A stretch of DNA of 64,000 nt from Zea mays. Lineage: Eukaryota > Streptophyta > Magnoliopsida > Poales > Poaceae. Position 1 is the stretch's first letter. Every line of letters begins with the position of its first letter. The stretch spans positions 77,726,207-77,790,206 of the forward strand of contig NC_050098.1 in assembly GCF_902167145.1 (NCBI RefSeq), in the 5' to 3' direction. This document shows, in pieces, positions 56,521 through 64,000 of this stretch. Below the pieces are notes generated by a model. That model was given only the letters and a program-made list of their open reading frames with translations, was not told where the DNA came from and ran no database searches. Both the position numbers and the translations under genes were made by a program.

Positions 56521-59500
56521 TTAAGAAGGACTAGGGAAAAGATGGGGAAAATCTATGCGAAGCTCTTCATCTCTCTCCCAAGTTGCTTCATCTTCTCCAT
56601 GGTGACTCCATTCTACTTTACACATCCTTATCACCTTATTTCTTTTAACCCGAGTTAGTGTATCAAGAATCTTGATGGGATATTCTGCATAAGTCAGATC
56701 ATCTTGAACACTAAGGTCCTCCATTGGTAGCTGCTCTTCAGGTACCCTGAGACACTTCTTCAACTGTGATACATGGAAGACATCATGTACATCCGCAAGA
56801 TGATCAGGTAGCTCCAATTGATATGCAACCTCCCCCACTCGCTTTAGGATTAGGAATGGTCCAATGAAGCAAGGGGATAACTTTCCTTTAACTTTAAATC
56901 TTTGCATACCCTAGAGTGGTGACACCTTCAAATAGACATGATCACCCTCCTTAAACTCTAGCAGTCTTCTCCGGGTATCAGCATAGCTTTTTTGCCTTAA
57001 CTGTGCAGTTCTCAAATTCTCTCTTATTTGATGGACTTGTTCCTCTGCCTCTTGTATAATTTCAGGTCCAAAGAACTGCCTTTCACCAGTTTGATCCCAA
57101 TATAGTGGAGTCCTACACTTTTTGCCATACAAAGCCTCAAACGGTGACATCTTCAAACTGGCCTGCTAGCTATTATTGTAGGAGAACTCCGAATATGGTA
57201 AACTCTTATCCAAACTACCTCCATGTTTAAGAGCACAAGCTCTTAACATATCTTCTAGCACTTGGTTAGTCCTCTCGGTCTGCCCATCAGTTTGGGGATG
57301 GTAGGCCGAACTAAAATTCAATCTTGTATCCAAGGACTCGTGCAACTTCTTCCAATACCGAGAAGTAAGCTATGATCCTCGGTCTGATACAATCTTTTTA
57401 GGCACACCATGTAGGCAGACAATCCGTGCCATGTACAACTCTGCTAGCTTGGCTCCAAAATACGTGGTCTTTACTGGAATAAAGTGGGCTACTTTAGTTA
57501 GCCTGTCCACAATCACCCATATAGAGTCATACCCAGCAGATGTGTGGGGTAATCCAACAATGAAGTCCATGCCAATCTCTTCCTATTTCCATTCAGGTAT
57601 CTTAAGCGGGTGCGGTAAACCAGCAGGTCTTTGATGTTTCGCTTTCACCCTCTAGCAAACATCACATAGAGCCACATATGAAGCAACATCCTTATTTAGC
57701 CCATACCACCAATACTTCTGCTTCAAGTCCTGGTACATCTTAGTACTATCAGGGTGGACAGAATAAACTGAGTCATGTGCCTCCTTCAATATGGTTTCAC
57801 GAAGATTATCGATATCAGGAACACAAATCCGATTCTTGAACCATATCGTGCCTTGCTCATCCTCCGTGAAATCTGGGCCTCTACCTTATGTTATCAAATC
57901 CTTGATCTCTTGAATTTTGGCATCACCGATCTGACCTTTTCATATTTCTTGCTCTAAGGTAGGTTCCACTTCTATGGTAATTCCTTCTGTATGAGCAACT
58001 ATTCCCAGATTGAGCCTCTCAAAATCTTCTGCTAACTCATCAGGTAACTGAGTAACAATAGCTGCATGGACCTGCCCCTTCCGACTCAAAGAATCTGCAA
58101 CCAGATTCGCCTTGCCCGGATGATAGTGAATTTCTAGGTCATAATCCTTGATGAGCTCCAACCATCAGCGTTGCCTAAGGTTAAGATCCTTCTAAGTGAA
58201 AATGTATTTTAGGCTCTTGTGATCAGTGTAGATTCAGCACTTGGTTCCCATAATATAGTGTCTCCAAATCTTGAGAGCATGCACAACGGTTGCCAGTTCT
58301 AAGTCATGAGTGGGGTAGTTCAACTCATGTTTCCGCAACTGACGAGATGCATAGGCAATGACATGTCCTTCCTGCATAAGCACACATCCCAGACCTTGAT
58401 GACTTGCATCATAATATATATCAAAATTCTTCTGCATATCTGGCATGATCAGTACTGGAGAAACCATCAACTTAGATCTCAACTGATCAAAACTCTCTTG
58501 GCATTCATCAGTCCACTTAAACTCCTTACCCTTCTCCAACAATGAGGTCATAGGCTTAGCAATCTTGGAGAACCCTTCAATGAATCGTCGGTAATAACCT
58601 GCGAGTCCCAGGAAACTCCGGATCTCCGAAACTGTACTTGGTGTCTTCCAATCCATTATTGCTGTTACTTTAGCCGGATCAACAGCAATTCCTCCTTTGG
58701 AGATGATATGCCCGAGAAAATGTACTTCATCAAGCCAAAAGTCACACTTGGTAAATTTGGCACAGAGCTGATTATCCCATAACTTCTGTAGCACCATCCG
58801 CAAATGCTCCTCATGCTCGCTATCATTCTTGGAATAAATAAGAATGTCATCGATGAATACCACGACGAATTTATCGAGATACTCCATGAACGTGTTCATC
58901 AAATTCATGAAGTAGGTTGGTGCATTGGTTAAGCCAAACGACATGACTGTGAATTCATATAGACCATATCGGGTTGAGAAAGTCGTCTTGGGAATATCAG
59001 ATGGCCTAATCTTCATTTGATAGTAAACCGACCTGAGGTCAATCTTAGAGAAGACCCTAGCACCTCTCATCTGATCAAATAAGTCATCAATACGAGGTAA
59101 CGGGTACTTGTTCTTAATGGTAACATCATTGAGTGATCTATAGTCCACACACATCCGTTGCGAACCATCCTTCTTCTGTACAAACAATACCAATGCTCCC
59201 CAAGGTGAGGAACTCGGATGAATGTACCCTGCCTCCTGCAACTTCGTTAACTGCTTCTTAAGTTCTTGTAACTCTTCTACGGACATTCTGTAGGGGCGTT
59301 TACAAATTGGAGCAGTCCCAGGTAAGAGATCAATGAAAAACTCAACTTCCCTCTCCAATGGCATCCCTGGTAACTCCTCTAGAAAGACATCTGGAAAATC
59401 CCTAACCACACGGATGTTGTCACCAACAAACTCCTTAGCTATAAAGAACATCACACGTCTGGAAGAGGTGGTTACTATAATTTCAACTTGAAATCTTTCT

Positions 59501-61080
59501 CCTTTAGGGTTGGTGAGTTCTACAATACCCCTACCACATAGTATACTGGCCTTTGCGTTTCTTAAACATGACATGCCAAGGATTAGATCTATACTGCTTG
59601 CCTCTAATATTAAAGCGGTAGCCCAGAACTCTCTTCCCATAATAGTTAATGTCAATCTATGTGTCATATGATTTGCCTCAATGGGCCCTTTAGGTGTAAG
59701 TACTATCATTGGTGTTTTCATATTTTGCAGTGGTATTTCATTTGTGTGGGCATATCGAGAAGACATAAATGAATGTGTAGCACCAGAATCAAATAATATG
59801 GTTGCAGGAACTGCATTAATATAAAACATACCAAGTGTGATGTCAGCACCATCCAAAGTAGCATCAGCGGTGACTTGATTAACCCTGGCAATAGAATATC
59901 CCTTGCCAGGAGTCTGTTGCTTGTTCTGAGCTGGTGTACCAGAATTCCCCACTGGACAAGCATTAGCATAGTGCCCAACCTGACTGCACTTGAAGCATGT
60001 AGGGCCAGTCTTCTGTCCTGTAGGCCTCGCCGGGGTGCCAGTGGGGGCAGCCTGACGAGTGGGAGGTGTCCGTGGAGACCCCTGTGGAGTGTACTAAGCT
60101 GGGCGTGGTCCTCCTCCTGGACGAGTCGGTGTACCCTATGGCAGAACATAGCGAGGTCGAACACTGCTGCTACCCTGCCCCTGGGTAATGGCCTTCCTCT
60201 TCAAATCTCCCAATTAAACACGCTTGTGTTCAATAGCAAGAGCCTTATCTACCAGTCTGTGAAATGATGGAAATGTTTGAGCAACCAGTGCATACTATAG
60301 GGGCCCATTGAGTCCTTCTGTGAAGTTATCTTGCTTCCTTTCATCATCTGCCACTTCATCAGGAGCATATCTTGACAACTGAATGAATTTGTCTCTGTAC
60401 TCGCTGACAGACATGTTGCCTTGCTTCAATGACAGAAACTCCTTCTTCTTGATCTTCATCAATCCAGCACGAATGTGGTAGTTTCTAAACTGAGTTGTGA
60501 ATTCCGCCCAATTAATAGTGTCAGCAGCATCATGGGCAGCAACATAAGAATCCCACCAGTCAGTAGCAGGACCTGTCAGACGACCAGAAGCATAAAGAAC
60601 CTTCTCCCGGTCAGAGCATTGGGCGATGTTGAGCATCTTCTCAATTGACTTCAGCCAATCATCAGCATCTAGTGGATCTGGCGAACTGGCGAGTGTTGGC
60701 GGCTTAGGGCTCATGAATTCCCGGTGATTATCCCGGGGTGGAAGTGGAGGTGGTGGTGGTGGCAGTGGTACATGTTGTTGTTGCTGTTGTTGCCGCGCCC
60801 TTCTCTCCTGGCGTATCTCCTCTCGCTCTTGGCGCATCTCCTAACGTATATCCTCTCTCTCCTTGCGCATCTCTTGGCGTTCCTACCGCATCTGTGCATG
60901 CATGTCCTCCATGGTATCTGCCATCTGATGCATTATCCGCATCTGTGTAGTAACTGCGGGATCAGCTCCGGATGGTGGAGGATCCATCTCAGCTAGTTGT
61001 GGTTGGGGTTGCCTAAATATCCTCCCAGTGTGTCAATTAGGAGGTAGATCAATTCCACCACCCTTCCTGGTATTGACCAT
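56521..61080 (-). pseudogene. gag-pol: Gag-pol of element B, one frame with many stops and no frameshift
   Basis: From ATG 61080 (MVNTRKGGG) to the stop at 56521-56523, all domains lie in one frame of 1519 codons. Gag has Q- and P-runs (QQQQQQ, PPPPPP) and its main domain is at about 60720-60290. The zinc knuckle [14 protein letters not shown] is near 59997-59956 and the protease [10 protein letters not shown] near 59800. RT has VFIDDIL near 58850, followed by RNase H. Integrase has HHCC and DFIVGLPHT, and the last part holds VFHVSQLKKCLRVP plus the chromodomain-like HHGEDEATWERD. At least a dozen in-frame stops (for example near 60295, 58231, 57955, 57370 and 56908) are mostly changes that turn CAG, CGA or TGG into a stop. 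No indel breaks the frame. In [10 protein letters not shown] replaces the usual GYHQ. Confidence 0.9.
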
Positions 61081-61195
61081 CTGAGTTAGAAACATATGGT
61101 AAGAAAGAATAGTAGACAAGGCAGGTGATTATGAATCATGTTACTTTGGGGGATTTATTAGCTAAGTGTGTCACCTACTAAAGCTAATTCATTAC

Positions 61196-61863
61196 TGTTG
61201 GGGACTTGTTCTCAAATGTTATGAGTCAAGAACAAGGCAACACAAGATGTTAAATGATAATGCCCTTCATCCTTCAAAACATTATTTCCCATAGGATATA
61301 ATGAATTTTGGACAAAGGTCATGAAGGACATACCTTCATCAATGCATTATGCGATAAAATAGAAGAAGAAACATATGGCATATAGAACACAAAACAAACA
61401 ATTATATTATATTATTCATTCTTAATTATATAATCATGAAAAGATAGATACAATACTGAATCACAAAAGTACCTTTGGCTTGATAGAAGGCAAGAGAGTA
61501 CAAGTGTGACGCAAAAGAGAGTACAAGTCAGCGTGAATAGTACGGGGGTACTGTTCATCTATTTATAGGCACAAGCACAGCCTATGAGAAATTACAATCA
61601 TGCCCTTTACATTTACTATTGGCTTATAGAAAAATCTATGAGGACTGAATAGCCTTTTCCCTTTTAAGTCGGTTCCCTTTTCTGCGATTTAGCCGAAGCT
61701 CCCTTTCGCACAGCTTCGGAGCGACGACAACCTTCGTCACGATCATGCTCCTCATCGTGTACGCTTTTATCATGAATCCGAAGATACCTGTCCATAAACC
61801 ATACTTGGAAGAAATTGTTAAATTATGTTTTTGAGGATCTTCGGAGGACGAAGGCCCCCAACA
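61196..61863 (-). repeat. 3' LTR of element G
   Basis: 668 bp, TGTTGGGGACTTG to CCCCCAACA. Inverted repeat GTGAATAGTAC / GTACTGTTCAT at 61533-61558, next to a minus-strand TATA at about 61559-61568. Confidence 0.9.
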
Positions 61864-62019
61864 GTAGCCCCTTGCAGTATTAATTTGTTTAAGATAACGA
61901 ATTTAGACTGCGACATGGACGAAGGCCTTAAACCGAAGGTTCGAAAAAACACCTTCCTTTTGCTAGAATAGCAACAGTCAATGACAGACGGGACCCTCCA
62001 ATTTGGAGCGCGTCGACCA

Positions 62020-62027
62020 TATAAATA
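62020..62027 (+). promoter_or_regulatory. TATA box for the antisense gene of element G
   Basis: TATAAATA, about 152 bases before ATG 62179; the counterpart of 42749-42756 in F. Confidence 0.6.
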
Positions 62028-62178
62028 AGAACTCACCCTGACCACATTTGGTACGCTGTTTGTGTGACTTGCTTTGTTTGCTCAATTTTATAGCTCTTGC
62101 TCACCAATGCTTGCTTAGTTTCTCAGGCTTTCTAAGCTTCGGTTTTAAGGACACATTTTCGTCATTTTCGAAGGAAAG

Positions 62179-64000
62179 ATGTGTCAAGACAAGAAAGTTG
62201 CTGCTGAGACGAAGCTTACTGAAGAGGAGAAGCTCTTTGAGCAGAAGAAGGCTGCTAATCCTTATATAGTTGGGTTTATCGAGTCAATGGCGAAGTCAAA
62301 TACAGAGAAGATTACCAAGGAAATCCTGGAAGGCCTGTCTGAAGACACTGGTGACAGTGACAGTTATGATACAGAGAGTGGAGGCGATGACTCCGAGGAT
62401 CGACCCTGGAGGCCAAGTCATGCAATTTTCGGAAAATCGACTATCAAACAAAGTCACCTTGAAAATATGAGGGGAAGATACTTTCGATACATGTCTATCG
62501 TGAGGGCTGGCAAAGACAACAATGTTCCTGCACCTGAGGAGAACGAAGTTGTGATTTTCCGAAGCTTCTTCAAAGCTGGGCTTCGGTTCCCTTTGAGCAG
62601 GTTTGTGGTCGAAGTGTTAAAAATTTATCAGATCTTCCTCCATCAAATTACCCCCAAAGCTATATTAAGGATGGGGATTTTTGTCTGGGTAGTAAGGAGT
62701 CAGGGACTAGAACCGAGTTCAAAGTGCTTTTGTAGCATGCACGAACTCATGTATGAGATGAAGGCCTCGGGGAAGGAACAGTATCACAACAACTTTGGTT
62801 GTTACGGGTTTATCGCCCGTCCCAACGCGAGTTATCCAGTGTCAACATTTAGGAAAAGATGGCCGGGAAATTGGATGGAGGAATGGTTTTATGTGAAGAA
62901 CGACTTGGTAGCTAGGGAGGATGTTAAGGAGGTTATTATGCACCCCATTTGGTCCCGCTTCGGTCTTCGAAGGCCGAAGGTTGAAATCGATGAAGCCGCC
63001 GAAGCATGCCAGAAGGCCTTTGGCACTGTATGCTTCTTCATTGGTACAAGAGACTTGATTCAAGAACATATAGCGTTCAGAGTATGGCCGCTTTTAGAGA
63101 GCTGGGAGATGCCAAAGGAGACTGTCACCAAGTCTAGCGAAGGTGAGCTGGTTCGACTAAAATATACCTTCAAATATGGAGATAAATTTGATGAACCGAA
63201 TGATGACTGACTGAAATGTATCGAAGCTACAAGTGATGAACTGCTTGGGCCGTATTCAAAAGCGAAAGATGATGCGTTATCCACATCCTTCGGGGCCCGG
63301 GGAAAAAGAGATTAAACAGAGTTTTTGATGCTATTGGTTTTGTTTACCCCGACTACAGCTACCCGCTGCGGGGACGGGGAAAGAAGAGGAAAGTTGCTGC
63401 TTCGGCCAAGATTGCTGCTTCGGCCGCCCCCGATGAGCCTACGCCGAAGAGCAAAAAATTGAAAGTCCTTACCCACCGGCCGCGTTATATTGAACCGGCC
63501 GTGGTACCTGAGCTTGGCGATGAGACTTCTTCAGCTGCTGAATCAAAGGAGCCCATTCTTCCTACGCAGAAAGCTGAAGAACCGGCTACCATGCCGAAGG
63601 CACCCTCAGCCGAGCAAGCTGAGGCAAAGACTGGTAAAGATAAGGCCGAAGAGCCAAAAACTGAAAAAATCTTAGAATATTTAAGCCCTTCGGCGGAAGT
63701 AATAGTGCCGAGGATACAAAAAGGTCTTGCGGCAACTCCCAAAAGAAGAAGGATGGCAAATGTACTAGATGTGCTAGAATCAGTAAAGGCTTCAAGCTCT
63801 ACTCCTTCAGGGAAAATTGCCGAGGCTTCAAAAATGCAAATAAAAGCTGAAACAAAACCGGCCGAAGTTGAAGCTGCAGTGAGCCAGGCTAGTGCCAAAG
63901 CTGGGCCTTCAGAGCCAGCTGATAAACAACCCTCGGAAATTGAAGTTGAAGCTGCTCCCGAATCTTTAAAAGAAAGTATTGAATATATCATCCATCATGC
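62179..64000 (+). pseudogene. Antisense gene of element G, 5' part, broken
   Basis: From ATG 62179 the frame is open for 343 codons to TGA 63208-63210, where F has TGG (in DEWLK). It continues in frame to about 63295. There a run of A is one base short (relatives read KKKRLNRVFDAIGFVY), and the remainder is open in another frame to the window end. The conserved core is very close to F, including EILEGLSEDTGDSDS, HNNFGCY, WFYVKNDL, LRRPKVE and GTRDL. Further on it shares KVLTHRPRYIEPA and RRMANVLDVLE. Intron positions lie outside the window. The function is unknown. Confidence 0.8.

Larger units (their letters stand above)
56483..61195 (-). mobile_element. Element B: chromovirus internal region, inverted
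   Basis: Between B's 3' LTR (ending 56482) and G. It contains gag-pol on the minus strand and the short leader 61081-61195. Its 5' LTR and primer site are not seen because G is inserted at 61195/61196. Confidence 0.9.
61196..64000 (-). mobile_element. Element G: Tat-lineage retrotransposon related to F and H (continues beyond window)
   Basis: Begins with an LTR (61196-61863) of the F/H type, then a polypurine tract, a plus-strand TATA box and the antisense gene. Five bases before it are ATTAC, the expected duplication. The LTR resembles that of F at roughly four bases in five by eye. Whether it has gag or pol cannot be seen. It sits in the 5' leader of B. Confidence 0.9.

Overview
The window is intergenic plant DNA, almost certainly from a grass with a large, repeat-rich genome (a maize-like panicoid; this is inferred from the retrotransposon types, not proven). 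I see no host gene, tRNA, rRNA or CRISPR array. Nearly every base belongs to one of seven Ty3/gypsy LTR retrotransposons, labelled A to E, F, G and H below, plus one small inverted-repeat DNA element. They are nested up to five deep, and for four insertions the 5-bp target duplications match exactly.

Layout. H (1-6086, minus) is a Tat-lineage element cut by the left window edge. It keeps a long pol gene but has no gag. It sits in A, of which an internal stretch and the start of the 3' LTR remain (6087-7720). A's LTR is split by B, a minus-strand chromovirus: its 3' LTR is 7721-9444 plus 54930-56482, its gag-pol is 61080-56521, and its far end is split by G. B's LTR is split by C (9445-54924, target duplication AGATT), a plus-strand Tat-lineage element with 1.4-kb LTRs. 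C's gag is split by D (12622-26629, minus-strand chromovirus, duplication CTCAT), and one LTR of D carries a 362-bp MITE-like insert (22785-23146). C's 3' LTR is split by E (36045-53954, plus-strand chromovirus, duplication CGACT). E's integrase is split by F (41932-49444, minus-strand Tat element, duplication TCCCC). G (61196 to beyond 64000) is a third Tat element related to F and H.

The relative ages fit the nesting: by eye, LTR pairs differ by several percent in C, by one or two percent in D and E, and not at all in F. A, B, C, D and E are decayed by nonsense mutations, small indels and, in E, loss of gag. F is intact for what it carries.

The most interesting part is the F/G/H family. 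F has an intact 505-residue gag but no pol; H has a nearly complete pol but no gag. Their LTR ends, primer site, 5' leader, 3' repeats and antisense gene correspond, so they look like complementary halves of one ancestor. Each also carries, opposite to gag/pol, a large gene of unknown function. In F it reads as three exons with two short GT-AG introns (42899-46128) and has its own TATA box, also present in G. Introns on the strand opposite to the genomic RNA can survive retrotransposition, so the gene is probably transcribed on its own.
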